From Microcosmobacter mediterraneus (GTDB lineage: Bacteria > Bacteroidota > Bacteroidia > Flavobacteriales > Flavobacteriaceae): a stretch of DNA of 64,000 nucleotides. Under the pieces are notes generated by a model. That model saw nothing but the letters and a program-made list of their open reading frames with translations. It was not told where the DNA came from and did no database searches. Made by a program: the position numbers and the translations under genes. Positions within the stretch are counted from its first letter, which is position 1. The number at the start of each line of letters is the position of its first letter. The DNA is taken from the NCBI RefSeq assembly GCF_031846265.1, contig NZ_JAVRIA010000009.1, positions 20,560 to 84,559 of the forward strand, read 5' to 3'. Shown here in pieces: positions 25,958 to 35,769 of this stretch.

Positions 25958-26863
25958 TTGGATACTATTCTTACAATTAATAACCTCACAAAAAAGTTTG
26001 GTTATCTCACTGCAGTAAAAGATTTGTCTTTTACTATTAATAAAGGTAATGTTTATGGCATCTTAGGACCCAATGGAAGTGGTAAATCTACAACCCTTGG
26101 TATTGTGCTGAATGTGGTCAATAAAACCGAAGGTAATTTTCATTGGTTTGATGGCAATACAACAACACATGATGCTTTAAAAAAAGTTGGTGCTATCATT
26201 GAGCGTCCAAATTTTTATCCTTACATGTCTGCTTACGAAAACTTAAAATTAGTATGTAAAATTAAAGGCATTGATTACAGTAAAATTGATGAGAAGCTAG
26301 AAATTGTAGGGCTTGAAGAACGAAAAAATAGTAAGTTTAAAACCTACTCGCTAGGTATGAAACAGCGCTTAGCTATTGCCTCAGCACTTTTAAATGATCC
26401 TGAAATTTTAATACTAGATGAGCCTACAAATGGTTTAGATCCGCAAGGAATTCATCAAATACGATCCTTAATAAAGGACATTGCAAAAGATGGGACAACC
26501 ATACTACTCGCCTCTCACCTTTTAGATGAAGTAGAAAAAGTATGCTCTCATGTTGTAGTGCTTCGTAAGGGTGAGAAATTATATTCTGGTCGTGTAGATG
26601 AAATGATTAGTAGTCATGGTTTCTTTGAACTCAAAACTGATAAAGCATCCGAATTAAAAGCATTGATAGAGTCTCATGCTTCGTTTTCAAAAATTAAAGA
26701 AGAAGGAGAGCTTATTACTGCGTTTTTGAATGAACCCATGAATGCTAGTGATTTCAATACCTTATTATTTAATAAAGGTATAGTACTATCCCACTTAGTA
26801 CAACGTAAAGAAAGTTTAGAAGAGCAGTTCTTACAGCTTACTGATAACTTAGAGCAAAATTAA
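25958..26863 (+). CDS. ABC transporter ATP-binding protein
   Basis: 301 residues. Walker A is GPNGSGKSTT near residue 37, the Q-loop region follows, the signature is YSLGMKQRLAIASALL near 132, Walker B is ILILDEPTNGLDP near 155 and the switch histidine is in LLASHLLDE near 187. The C-terminal 90 residues form the extra domain of ABC-2 exporter ATPases. A TTG start at 25958 is inferred, because no ATG precedes the conserved ILTINNLTKKFG strand. Forms an exporter with the permease encoded 21 bp downstream; substrate unknown. Confidence 0.92.
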   Translation: MDTILTINNLTKKFGYLTAVKDLSFTINKGNVYGILGPNGSGKSTTLGIVLNVVNKTEGNFHWFDGNTTTHDALKKVGAIIERPNFYPYMSAYENLKLVCKIKGIDYSKIDEKLEIVGLEERKNSKFKTYSLGMKQRLAIASALLNDPEILILDEPTNGLDPQGIHQIRSLIKDIAKDGTTILLASHLLDEVEKVCSHVVVLRKGEKLYSGRVDEMISSHGFFELKTDKASELKALIESHASFSKIKEEGELITAFLNEPMNASDFNTLLFNKGIVLSHLVQRKESLEEQFLQLTDNLEQN

Positions 26864-26884
26864 TCAATCAAAAAAATCAATCTT

Positions 26885-27712
26885 ATGTTACGTTTAATAG
26901 GTTTAGAACTTCAAAAATTATGGCTCAATAAAACGAGTAAAGTTTTAATATTTATATCATTTATATTACCATTTACAGTACTTATACTCTCCTCTATTAA
27001 GATTAATTTTTTTGGGTTCTTTACTCTAGAATTAGGCGAGCTAGGTATATTTAACTTTCCAATAATTTGGCATATTACAACTTTTTTTGCCTCTTACTTT
27101 AAATTCTTTTTCGCCATAGTAGTGGTTAGTATGATTGGCAATGAGTATAGTAATAAAACGATTAAACAAAATCTTATTGATGGTCTAAGTAAAAAGGAAT
27201 TTATTCTTTCTAAGTTTTACACTATTGTCTTTTTCTCATTAGCAGCAACAGTTCTTATTGGAGTAGCAACTTTCCTAATTGGTATGTATTACTCTAGCTA
27301 TACAGAAGCTTCAATAATATTTAGAGATATTGAGTTTTTATTAGCATATTTTATAAAACTAGTTGGTTTCTTTAGTTTGTGTTTATTCTTTGGTATGCTA
27401 CTAAAACGCTCCGCTTTTGCCCTTGCTTTTCTATTTGTTTTATGGATATTAGAATGGATGGTGTTTTGGGGAGCTTATGAAGCATTTGGAAATGCTGATA
27501 GTGCATTCAAAGTTAAAAATTTCATGCCTTTAGAATCAATGTACAAGCTTATTGATCAGCCTTTCCAAAGAATTATGATGACTAAATTCCCTGAAAAATC
27601 AGAACTTGTATATGACTATGGAGTACATTGGTATGAAATTGCTGTTGTTTTAGGTTGGACTGCTCTATTTGTATTTTTATCGTACAGATTATTAAAACAA
27701 AGAGATTTATAA
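26885..27712 (+). CDS. ABC-2 type transporter permease
   Basis: 275 residues with six hydrophobic segments (about 20-40, 63-85, 112-135, 148-170, 178-197, 250-268). The amphipathic segment MIGNEYSNKTIKQNLIDGLSKKEF near residue 84 is the coupling-helix region typical of ABC-2 permeases that work with a separate ATPase. It pairs with the preceding ATP-binding gene. It could export a lipid, peptide or drug, or act in gliding or secretion; nothing in the sequence decides this. Confidence 0.87.
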   Translation: MLRLIGLELQKLWLNKTSKVLIFISFILPFTVLILSSIKINFFGFFTLELGELGIFNFPIIWHITTFFASYFKFFFAIVVVSMIGNEYSNKTIKQNLIDGLSKKEFILSKFYTIVFFSLAATVLIGVATFLIGMYYSSYTEASIIFRDIEFLLAYFIKLVGFFSLCLFFGMLLKRSAFALAFLFVLWILEWMVFWGAYEAFGNADSAFKVKNFMPLESMYKLIDQPFQRIMMTKFPEKSELVYDYGVHWYEIAVVLGWTALFVFLSYRLLKQRDL

Positions 27713-27740
27713 TATCTTTGGTAACCTTCGGGTTATCGCT
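27713..27740 (+). promoter_or_regulatory. -7 box and UUCG-loop hairpin before the first T9SS gene
   Basis: TATCTTTG at 27713-27720 fits the TAnnTTTG box. Directly after it, GGTAACC-TTCG-GGTTATC (about 27720-27737) can form a short stem with a UUCG tetraloop, three bases before the ATG. If transcribed, the stem would occlude the translation start region. It could equally be a stabilising 5' cap on the transcript. No -33 element is evident. Confidence 0.4.
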
Positions 27741-30700
27741 ATGAAAAAGATATTTACAATAATTTTACTGCTTTGCGGTTTAGCTACCTTTTCTCAAAAT
27801 GAAGCCTCTTTTTGGTACTTTGGGCAGAATGCAGGATTACAATTTGATGTGGCATCTGGTTCTGTTACAGCACTAACTAACGGTCAATTAGACACCTTAG
27901 AAGGTTGCACCTCTATTTCTGATACTAATGGTAATCTACTGTTTTATTCAGATGGTATAACCATTTGGAATCAGAATCATCAGGTCATGCCAAATGGTAC
28001 TGGATTAAAAGGAGATCCTTCAAGCACCTCATCTGGTCTTATTGTGCCAAAACCTCAAGACCCAACAAAATATTATATGTTTACAGTTGATGAACCGCAT
28101 CATTCAAATTCATCTGCTTTCCCAAATGAAACAGATGGTGATGGTATTAATGATGGTTTTATGTACTCACTAGTTGATATGAATTTAGATTCTGGTAATG
28201 GTGATGTAGACCTTACAGAAAAAAATATCCAACTTATTACTTACGATGAAACTAATCCTACTGAGGTAGAGTTCAAATGTTCAGAAAAAATTACTGCAGT
28301 AAAAGCGGATGATTGCTCCTCGTTTTGGGTAATTACACATTTTACTAATAAGTTTTATGCGTTTAAAGTAGATGTAAATGGTGTAAATTCAGATCCTGTA
28401 ATTTCAGAAGTTGGTCCAGAAGTTCCAGTGAGTGGTTACAGACGTAATGCACTTGGTTATCTTAAAGCTTCACCAGATGGATCTAAATTAGTTGTCGCAC
28501 ATTTTGGTTTTGCTTCTGCATTTAATACTAACTCTCCTGGAGGTGTATATATGTTTGATTTTGATAATGAGACTGGCGAAGTAAGCAATAGTTTAGAATT
28601 ATATGGTCCTGAAAATGGCAACAGTCCATATGGTGTAGAATTTTCTTCAGAAAACAAACGTGTTTATGCAACTGTAGGTTTAGGGGCTAATGGAAATAAC
28701 GCAAGTCAATTATTACAATGGGATTTAGAAGCTACTGATATTCCTGGGTCAATTCAAATTATTGACTTCTCTAACAATCTAAGTGCTGGAGCCATTCAGC
28801 TTGGTCTAGATAAACGTATTTATAGAGCTCTTGTAGATTTTTCTGACTTCTTTAATACTGGAAGACATCTAGGAGTTATAAATAACCCTGAAAGTCTTGG
28901 ACAAGACGTAGCGTATGATGAAAATGGTATTCTAGTTGATGTTAATGGTACTACTCAAAACCTAAGCAAAATTGGCTTACCACCTTTTATACAATCTTTA
29001 TTTAATTCTGAAATAGATATTATTCGTAATGGAATAAGTACCACACAATTATTATTATGTGATAGTGCAAATTATACCCTAACTGCAGATGATATTCCTG
29101 GAGCAGACTATACTTGGTTTCAGGATGGAAACGAAATTATTGGTGAAGAAACTTTTGAGTTGCTTATTGATGAACCTGGTTTTTATGAAGTTTTTATTGA
29201 GCCAAATAACGGTGAATGTCCAATTGAAGGCGAAGCACTTGTTGAAGTTTTTGAAATTCCGATCATAGCAACTCAACCAGCAGATATAGAAGTATGTGAT
29301 ACTGAAAACACTTTTGTTTTAACCGATAAAGACTCCGAAATTCTTGGTAGTTTAGATCCAAGTATTTATGATGTTAAATATTTTATCTCACAAGAAGATG
29401 CTGACCTTAATGAAAACGAGATTATAGGTCCATTTACAACCAATAGTAATTCTCAAACCATTTATGTTGTTGTTAGTAATAGTGGAAACTCAAATTGCTT
29501 TGATGAAACTCAATTTACAATAACACGGTTTTCAACACCTACCATCAACAATTTAGAAGATATTGAATATTGCGACTTTTATCTAGATCCTACAGATGGT
29601 ATTGCAGAGTTTGATTTATCTACTTTAAATGCTGACATACTAGGCAATCAAAATGACACCGATTATACATTGTCTTATCATGAAACTTTTAACGATGCTG
29701 AGAGTGACACTAACCCAATATCATCACTTTTTACAAATACAGATCCCTCTGAAGAGATCTTTGTTAGATTAGAAAATAACTTAGATCAAACATGTTTTGT
29801 AATCGATTCGTTTAATTTGATTACAAATGCTGCACCAACTGCAAATACCATAAATATTCTACAATGTGATGAAGATGGTATTCCAGAAGGTTTCACCCTG
29901 TTTAATTTAGACAACTATCAAAGTGAAATTACAGATAATCCTGAGGATAAAACATTTAGTTATTTCTTGTCTTTTACAGATGCAATAAACGAAGAAGATC
30001 CTATCAATGGTTCTAATTTCAATAACTTCTTTAATCCGCAAACAGTCTTTGCTCTTATTGTTGATAATACTACTGGATGCTCTAACATTGCCGAAATCCG
30101 TTTAGAGATTAGCGCAACATCCTCTAGAAATGTTACTCTACAAGAATGTGATAATGATGGTAACGAAGACGGTTTTGTGGCCTTTAATCTTACAGATGCA
30201 GAAACATTAATTCTAGAAGGTATTTCTCCAGATTTAGAGGTGGTCTTCTACCAAACTTATGATGAAGCTCTCCTTGAGCTTAATCCTCTTGCAACGACTT
30301 TTACCAATACCATAACCTATTCTCAAACCATATATGCTCGTGTTGAAAACATGAGTGCTTGTTTTGGTATTAGTGAAGTAGAACTCACAGTATTTGAATT
30401 GCCTAATATTGAAACAGAGTTTCAGACCATTTACTGTCTTAACGCTTTTCCTGAGACCATAACACTAACTGGTGGTGTCATCGATGATGATCCTAGCAAC
30501 TATTACTATCAGTGGTCTAATGGCATTGATGATGAATCTGAAATAGAAATTAATGAGCCTGGCACATACACTGTTATTGTTTCTAATACTGATGGCTGTT
30601 CTAAAACAAGAACTATTACTGTACTGCCTTCTAATACAGCAACTATAGATAATATTATCGTTACTGATGCTGCTGAAAATAATTCGATAACGCTCCAAGT

Positions 30701-31115
30701 CTCTGGTGAAGGTGATTATGAATTTGCATTAGATAATAGTGTTGGTCCTTACCAAGACAGTAACGTTTTTGAAAATGTGAGTTTTGGGTTTCATGATGTC
30801 TATGTTAGAGATAAAAATGGTTGCGGTATTGTATCGGAGTTGGTCTCAGTCATTGGCTTCCCAAAATTCTTCACACCAAATGATGATACTGTTAATGACT
30901 TTTGGCAAGTGAAAGGAATCTCATCTCAGTTTCAACCAAATTCAGTGATTTATATATTTAATAGATATGGAAAACTATTAAATGAACTAGATCCGCTAGG
31001 TTCTGGTTGGAATGGAACTTACAATGGTTTACCAATGCCTAGTGACGATTATTGGTACAATGTAACACTACAGGATGGACGAACTTTTAATGGCCATTTT
31101 GCGTTGAGACGTTAA
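27741..31115 (+). CDS. Large secreted protein with T9SS type B sorting domain (gliding-motility-associated C-terminus), copy 1
   Basis: 1124 residues. The signal peptide MKKIFTIILLLCGLATFSQ is clear. Residues 20-430 resemble a beta-propeller with repeated ISDTNGNLLFYSDG-like strands. From about 430 to 1030 there are Ig-like or PKD-like modules with paired cysteines (for example CDEDGIPEGFTLFNL, CDNDGNEDGFVAFNL). The last 80 residues, FPKFFTPNDDTVNDFWQV then IYIFNRYGKLL and DYWYNVTLQDGRTFNGHF, are the type B sorting domain that directs export through T9SS to the cell surface. Likely an adhesin or surface-bound protein. The next gene is its tandem paralogue. Confidence 0.9.
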   Translation: MKKIFTIILLLCGLATFSQNEASFWYFGQNAGLQFDVASGSVTALTNGQLDTLEGCTSISDTNGNLLFYSDGITIWNQNHQVMPNGTGLKGDPSSTSSGLIVPKPQDPTKYYMFTVDEPHHSNSSAFPNETDGDGINDGFMYSLVDMNLDSGNGDVDLTEKNIQLITYDETNPTEVEFKCSEKITAVKADDCSSFWVITHFTNKFYAFKVDVNGVNSDPVISEVGPEVPVSGYRRNALGYLKASPDGSKLVVAHFGFASAFNTNSPGGVYMFDFDNETGEVSNSLELYGPENGNSPYGVEFSSENKRVYATVGLGANGNNASQLLQWDLEATDIPGSIQIIDFSNNLSAGAIQLGLDKRIYRALVDFSDFFNTGRHLGVINNPESLGQDVAYDENGILVDVNGTTQNLSKIGLPPFIQSLFNSEIDIIRNGISTTQLLLCDSANYTLTADDIPGADYTWFQDGNEIIGEETFELLIDEPGFYEVFIEPNNGECPIEGEALVEVFEIPIIATQPADIEVCDTENTFVLTDKDSEILGSLDPSIYDVKYFISQEDADLNENEIIGPFTTNSNSQTIYVVVSNSGNSNCFDETQFTITRFSTPTINNLEDIEYCDFYLDPTDGIAEFDLSTLNADILGNQNDTDYTLSYHETFNDAESDTNPISSLFTNTDPSEEIFVRLENNLDQTCFVIDSFNLITNAAPTANTINILQCDEDGIPEGFTLFNLDNYQSEITDNPEDKTFSYFLSFTDAINEEDPINGSNFNNFFNPQTVFALIVDNTTGCSNIAEIRLEISATSSRNVTLQECDNDGNEDGFVAFNLTDAETLILEGISPDLEVVFYQTYDEALLELNPLATTFTNTITYSQTIYARVENMSACFGISEVELTVFELPNIETEFQTIYCLNAFPETITLTGGVIDDDPSNYYYQWSNGIDDESEIEINEPGTYTVIVSNTDGCSKTRTITVLPSNTATIDNIIVTDAAENNSITLQVSGEGDYEFALDNSVGPYQDSNVFENVSFGFHDVYVRDKNGCGIVSELVSVIGFPKFFTPNDDTVNDFWQVKGISSQFQPNSVIYIFNRYGKLLNELDPLGSGWNGTYNGLPMPSDDYWYNVTLQDGRTFNGHFALRR

Positions 31116-31139
31116 CCTCTCTATTAATCTAAAATTAGT

Positions 31140-34004
31140 ATGCTAAAAAAAATTGCACTTTACATATTCTGCAGTTTTAGTTTATCTGTATTTCCACAGA
31201 TGGAAGCAATCCATTGGCAATTTCAAAATTATGGTGGCATAAAATACAATTGGTGTACAGAAACATACGACATTGTTACAGAAGGACAAGCGTTTGTTGA
31301 TAATAACCAAATACAAACAGGTTATAGCATGTCTACTATTTCAGATAAAGATGGTAATTTAATGTTCTACTCAGATGGACGTTCAATTTGGCACAGAAAC
31401 CATCAACCTATTCCACAAGCCAGTGAATATGATGACACTCAAATACAGGGAAAGGGAAATGTTATCATTTTACCTCAGCCAAATAATCCAAATATATATT
31501 ATGTATTTGCGCTAGATAATGGTGCTTTTTGGAATACCTATCCAGATGCACCTGGTCCTGTTACTGATGATGATGGTATTAATAATGGTTTTACTTATTC
31601 AGTTATAGATACAACTTTAAATGGAGGGTTAGGTGATATTATTCCAGGTCTAAAAGATATTCCTTTGCTTACTTATAATCCTAATGACACTATTGAAGAA
31701 GCAATTAAATGCTCAAGAAAACTAACTGTAGTTAGAGGAAATGATTGTAACTCATATTGGATTATCACACACTTTAGAGCCAGTTTCTATGCATTTAAAT
31801 TCGATGAAAATGGCTTAGATAATAATCCTGTAGTGTCTACTGTTGCACCTTTAATAGAGCCACAAGAAATCACAAATTCTAATTCAATTTGGTATCGTGG
31901 TGCAAAATTTTTTAAATCGTCACCTGATGGTTCTAAATTAGCTATTTCACATGCTTTTAAAAATGATGTTTTTGGGGAACCAGGTTTTATTTATGTGTAT
32001 GATTTTAATAACTCAAATGGTAATGTATCTAATACAACTCCTGTGTTTTTAGGAGTAGATGATAATGAATATCCTGCTGCGATTGAATTTTCTCCTTCTG
32101 GTAATTATTTATATGGTTTTACCTATGATTTTTTAGTAAACAATGATGGAGGTTTCGATTCTAATCGTTTTCTAAGATGGAATTTACAAGCTACTAATAT
32201 TTCAGAATCTGTTGAAATAATAGATGAGTCTTTAGCTTATGATAATGCTAATATTCAACTTGGTATTGATAATAAAATCTACTTAAATAATAATGCCTCA
32301 GGAAGCGAGCTTCTTGGTCAAGCAAGTCGTTACCTCGCAGTAATTAATAATCCAGACGCTACACTTCCAAATATAAACTTACAAGCAGATGGTATTTTGG
32401 TCGATCCTAGTACAATTTTTGAAAATACAGCTAGAGGTCCTTTACCTCAACTTAACAACCATTGGTTTAACAAACGTGTAGAAATAATTAAAAACGGATT
32501 AAGTAAATGTGAATTGTTTATTTGTGGTACCCAAAGTGAGTTCTTAACAGCAGAAAATATTAGTGGAGCTGATTATGTTTGGTCTAAAGATGGTAATGTT
32601 TTAGCAGGAGAAAATACCTTTCAACTTGAAATTTTTGAACCTGGTTTTTACGAGGTATTTATAGAACCTAATGATGGTCGTTGTCCATTCTTCGGTAATG
32701 CTACTGTATTACAATCAAATGCTGTACCTTCTGCATTAGATATCTCAATATTTCAATGTGATGAAGATGGAATTTCTGATGGTTTAACAGCATTTAATAT
32801 TACTGATCTCATTGAAGATATTACCAATAACGAGGCTGATAGAAGTGTTGCATTTTATGAATCGTTTTCAAATGCTCAAACCCAAACATTTCCAATAGAT
32901 GGAAGTAATTATAATAATACTGCTAATCCACAAACAATTTATACAGTAGTTACAAATACAAACTCTGGTTGTACAGCAATTTCTGAAGTGATGTTACACG
33001 TAAGTAATACAGGTGTAGACAATACTTTTTTATCTGGTTGTGATGATGATAGCATTTTAGATGGAATAGGTAGTTTTGATCTATCTAATGCATCTAATAC
33101 TATTTTATCTGGCTTACCTAATGAGCTTACAATTGCATTTTACGAGTCTTATAATAATGCCTTAATAGAAAACAATCCATTACCCAATGATTATAATAAC
33201 ACTACTCCTTACTCACAAATAATTTACGCTCGTGTAGAAGACGGTTTTAATTGTTATGGTATTAGTGAAGTTACGTTGTCAATAGTATTACCACCTAATA
33301 TAGAAACTGAATTTGAGACCTTATATTGCCTAAATTCATCTCCACAAACAATAACCCTAACAGGTGGAATTATAGATGATAATCCAAGTAATTATCTATA
33401 CAATTGGTCTACTGGTGAAACAACATCAGAAATTGAAGTTAACGACACTGGAACCTATTCTGTTACTGTAACAAATACTGATGGCTGTTCTAAAACAAGA
33501 ACAATTACTGTACTGCCTTCTAATACAGCAACTATAGATAATATTATCGTTACTGATGCTTCTGAAAATAATTCGATAACGCTCCAAGTCTCTGGTGAAG
33601 GTGATTATGAGTTTGCATTAGATAATAGTGTTGGTCCTTACCAAGACAGTAATGTTTTTGAAAATGTGAGCTTTGGGTTTCATGATGTCCATGTTAGAGA
33701 TAAAAATGGTTGCGGTATTGTATCGGAGTTGGTCTCAGTCATTGGCTTCCCAAAATTCTTCACACCAAACGATGATACTGTAAATGATTACTGGCAGGTT
33801 AAAGGTATATCTGCTCAGTTTCAACCTAACTCTGTAATTTATATTTATGATAGGTACGGAAAATTATTATCACAATTAGATCCGCTTGGTCCTGGTTGGG
33901 ATGGTACTTTTAATGGATTGCCTATGCCAAGCACAGATTATTGGTTCTCCGTTAAACTCCAAGATGGACGAACTTTTACTGGCCATTTTGCCTTGAGGTT
34001 TTAA
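31140..34004 (+). CDS. Large secreted protein with T9SS type B sorting domain, copy 2
   Basis: 954 residues, starting 24 bp after copy 1. A signal peptide (MLKKIALYIFCSFSLSVFPQ) leads a propeller-like region (to about 440) and fewer Ig-like modules than copy 1 (for example CDEDGISDGLTAFNI and CDDDSILDGIGSFDL), then the type B sorting domain ending DGRTFTGHFALRF. About 170 residues of internal modules are missing relative to copy 1. DNA at 33474-33780 is almost identical to copy 1, while the flanks have diverged strongly, even at synonymous sites. It converges with the DUF6095 gene, overlapping by 4 bp. Confidence 0.9.
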   Translation: MLKKIALYIFCSFSLSVFPQMEAIHWQFQNYGGIKYNWCTETYDIVTEGQAFVDNNQIQTGYSMSTISDKDGNLMFYSDGRSIWHRNHQPIPQASEYDDTQIQGKGNVIILPQPNNPNIYYVFALDNGAFWNTYPDAPGPVTDDDGINNGFTYSVIDTTLNGGLGDIIPGLKDIPLLTYNPNDTIEEAIKCSRKLTVVRGNDCNSYWIITHFRASFYAFKFDENGLDNNPVVSTVAPLIEPQEITNSNSIWYRGAKFFKSSPDGSKLAISHAFKNDVFGEPGFIYVYDFNNSNGNVSNTTPVFLGVDDNEYPAAIEFSPSGNYLYGFTYDFLVNNDGGFDSNRFLRWNLQATNISESVEIIDESLAYDNANIQLGIDNKIYLNNNASGSELLGQASRYLAVINNPDATLPNINLQADGILVDPSTIFENTARGPLPQLNNHWFNKRVEIIKNGLSKCELFICGTQSEFLTAENISGADYVWSKDGNVLAGENTFQLEIFEPGFYEVFIEPNDGRCPFFGNATVLQSNAVPSALDISIFQCDEDGISDGLTAFNITDLIEDITNNEADRSVAFYESFSNAQTQTFPIDGSNYNNTANPQTIYTVVTNTNSGCTAISEVMLHVSNTGVDNTFLSGCDDDSILDGIGSFDLSNASNTILSGLPNELTIAFYESYNNALIENNPLPNDYNNTTPYSQIIYARVEDGFNCYGISEVTLSIVLPPNIETEFETLYCLNSSPQTITLTGGIIDDNPSNYLYNWSTGETTSEIEVNDTGTYSVTVTNTDGCSKTRTITVLPSNTATIDNIIVTDASENNSITLQVSGEGDYEFALDNSVGPYQDSNVFENVSFGFHDVHVRDKNGCGIVSELVSVIGFPKFFTPNDDTVNDYWQVKGISAQFQPNSVIYIYDRYGKLLSQLDPLGPGWDGTFNGLPMPSTDYWFSVKLQDGRTFTGHFALRF

Positions 34005-34228
34005 TCAAACATACTTTTCATAATAGTTTTGATACCAAAAAACCCTGCATAAATTGCTCCAATACAAATTAATATACCAACAATTAAAGTTAGCTCGTAA
34101 AGATTAGACGCTTTATTTCCAAGAGCCATATAAACTAAAGTTGGTCCTAAAAACATCAACAATGCAGTTAATATCATAATCTTAACGCCTTTTATCAAAA
34201 GGTCTTTATCTGTTCGTTTAGTTTCCAT
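34001..34228 (-). CDS. DUF6095 family small membrane protein
   Basis: About 75 residues from the ATG at 34228 (METKRTDKD), a start that overlaps murQ by 11 bp; a start at 34255 would extend it nine residues further into murQ. Two membrane helices are visible, GVKIMILTALLMFLGPTLVYMAL at about 14-36 and LTLIVGILICIGAIYAGFFGI at about 44-64, in the pattern of DUF6095. It follows murQ in many flavobacteria as I recall. No function known. Confidence 0.75.
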   Translation of the reverse strand: METKRTDKDLLIKGVKIMILTALLMFLGPTLVYMALGNKASNLYELTLIVGILICIGAIYAGFFGIKTIMKSMFD

Positions 34229-35033
34229 AATAGCCTTGTATTGCTTGTCTAACACTTTTATAAGTTTCTAGTAATTGTTTAGCTTCATCAGTGTCTACAT
34301 TAATTTCATTCATAATCATATTAATACCTCGTTCAACTAATTTATTATTACTTAGTTGCATATCTACCATTTTATTGCCTTTTACATGACCCAATTGAAT
34401 CATCGTCGTAGTAGTAATCATATTTAAAACTAACTTTTGAGCTGTTCCTGCTTTCATCCTAGAGCTTCCAGTAACAACTTCTGGACCAACAATAACCTCA
34501 ATAGGAAATTGAGCAGTATTAGATAACGGACTATTATGATTACAAGTAATGCAACCCGTTATAATGTCTCTAGAGTTACATTTTTCCAAGGCACCAATAA
34601 CATATGGTGTTGTACCTGATGCAGCAATACCAATAACAACATCATCATTTGTAATATGATGAGACTGTAAATCCTCCCAGCCTTGTGTTTTAGAATCTTC
34701 AGCAAACTCAACAGCTTTTCTAATGGCATTATCACCTCCTGCAATGAGACCTATTACTAAATCGTGAGGCACACCAAAAGTAGGTGGACACTCGCTAGCA
34801 TCTACAATACCTAAACGTCCACTTGTACCAGCACCTAAGTAAAATAAACGGCCTCCACTTTTTAATTTATCTACAATCTGTAGTATTAAATTCTCAATCT
34901 GCGGAATGGCTTTCTCAACAGCTAATGGTACAGTTTTATCTTCTGTATTGATATAGTCTAATAACTCTGCTACTGATTTCTTCTCTAAATCTGTGTAATT
35001 TGACTCTGACTCTGTAGTTTTAATAAAATCCAT
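34218..35033 (-). CDS. murQ: N-acetylmuramic acid 6-phosphate etherase
   Basis: Cleaves the lactyl ether of MurNAc-6-phosphate to GlcNAc-6-phosphate and D-lactate during peptidoglycan recycling. 271 residues, a SIS-domain protein. LGAGTSGRLGIVDASECPP near residue 63 is the sugar-phosphate loop; the catalytic Glu is in that segment (DASECP). GSSRMKAGTAQKLVLNMI near 188 is the family signature. It is followed by an overlapping DUF6095 gene. Preceded by a terminator that isolates it from the lipoprotein gene. Confidence 0.94.
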   Translation of the reverse strand: MDFIKTTESESNYTDLEKKSVAELLDYINTEDKTVPLAVEKAIPQIENLILQIVDKLKSGGRLFYLGAGTSGRLGIVDASECPPTFGVPHDLVIGLIAGGDNAIRKAVEFAEDSKTQGWEDLQSHHITNDDVVIGIAASGTTPYVIGALEKCNSRDIITGCITCNHNSPLSNTAQFPIEVIVGPEVVTGSSRMKAGTAQKLVLNMITTTTMIQLGHVKGNKMVDMQLSNNKLVERGINMIMNEINVDTDEAKQLLETYKSVRQAIQGYYGN

Positions 35034-35066
35034 TATTCAAAAATACATAATCGCTAGGCATAAATG

Positions 35067-35095
35067 AAAAAGGCAGCTATAAAAGCTGCCTTTTT
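35067..35095 (-). terminator. Bidirectional intrinsic terminator between lipoprotein gene and murQ
   Basis: 12-bp stem AAAAAGGCAGCT / AGCTGCCTTTTT with a 5-base loop, flanked by A on one side and T on the other. Ends the minus-strand TonB receptor and lipoprotein transcript before murQ. Confidence 0.85.
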
Positions 35096-35115
35096 GTAAA
35101 ACTCAATTTAATTTA

Positions 35116-35700
35116 TTAATTAATTGCAACATTGTTAAATGTAATATTGAAATCTTCAGAACCACCTGTAGTTGATCCAAATTCATTTGAATCATCTACT
35201 GAACTTGGTTCGTGAATAAGTCTAATCTGTAAATTTCCTGAACTAGCTGCACCAGCATCCCAAGTTGTAAAAACACCTAACTTACTTCCATCAGGACCAT
35301 CAACATCACTTGCATCTCTCGTTAAAGTAAAATTAAGTCCATTTACAGCATATGCAAAAAAGTGCTCATCAGCCTCAGGGATTATATCATCATTTAAAAC
35401 ATCATCTGCAGGATCTTCTGATGCATTTAGTAATCCTAATCTTAACTCATAAGTTGCTCCAGCAGAAAAACTACCAGTAACTAACTCTGTAGTAGTACCA
35501 TCTTCCAATCCATCTGGTGCTAAACTCGTCATTACAACAACATCTGAAGCATTTGCCGTGTTTGTAAAGGTTAAGGTTAAATTTGTAATTAACTCTTCCT
35601 CAAGTACTGGAGTTGGATCATCATCATCAGAACATGAGGTAAAAGACGTTACTAATGCTAAACAAAAGAGTGCGCTTATAAAAAATTTAGTAGTTTTCAT
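35116..35700 (-). CDS. Secreted lipoprotein, unknown
   Basis: About 194 residues from the ATG at 35700 (MKTTKFFISALFCLALVTSFTSC). The start at 35760 would add 20 polar residues in front of the signal peptide and is disfavoured. The lipobox is TSFTSC, followed by a run of Asp (SDDDDPTP), typical of Bacteroidota surface-exposed lipoproteins. The mature part is beta-rich and acidic, with no motif I recognise. It is encoded downstream of, and on the same strand as, a TonB receptor, so it may bind the receptor's ligand at the surface. Confidence 0.7.
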   Translation of the reverse strand: MKTTKFFISALFCLALVTSFTSCSDDDDPTPVLEEELITNLTLTFTNTANASDVVVMTSLAPDGLEDGTTTELVTGSFSAGATYELRLGLLNASEDPADDVLNDDIIPEADEHFFAYAVNGLNFTLTRDASDVDGPDGSKLGVFTTWDAGAASSGNLQIRLIHEPSSVDDSNEFGSTTGGSEDFNITFNNVAIN

Positions 35701-35769
35701 AATATTCAAATTTAAATTATTGATTTTCATTGTTTTAAAGTTTAATTTATTTGTGTTCATTTATTTTTA

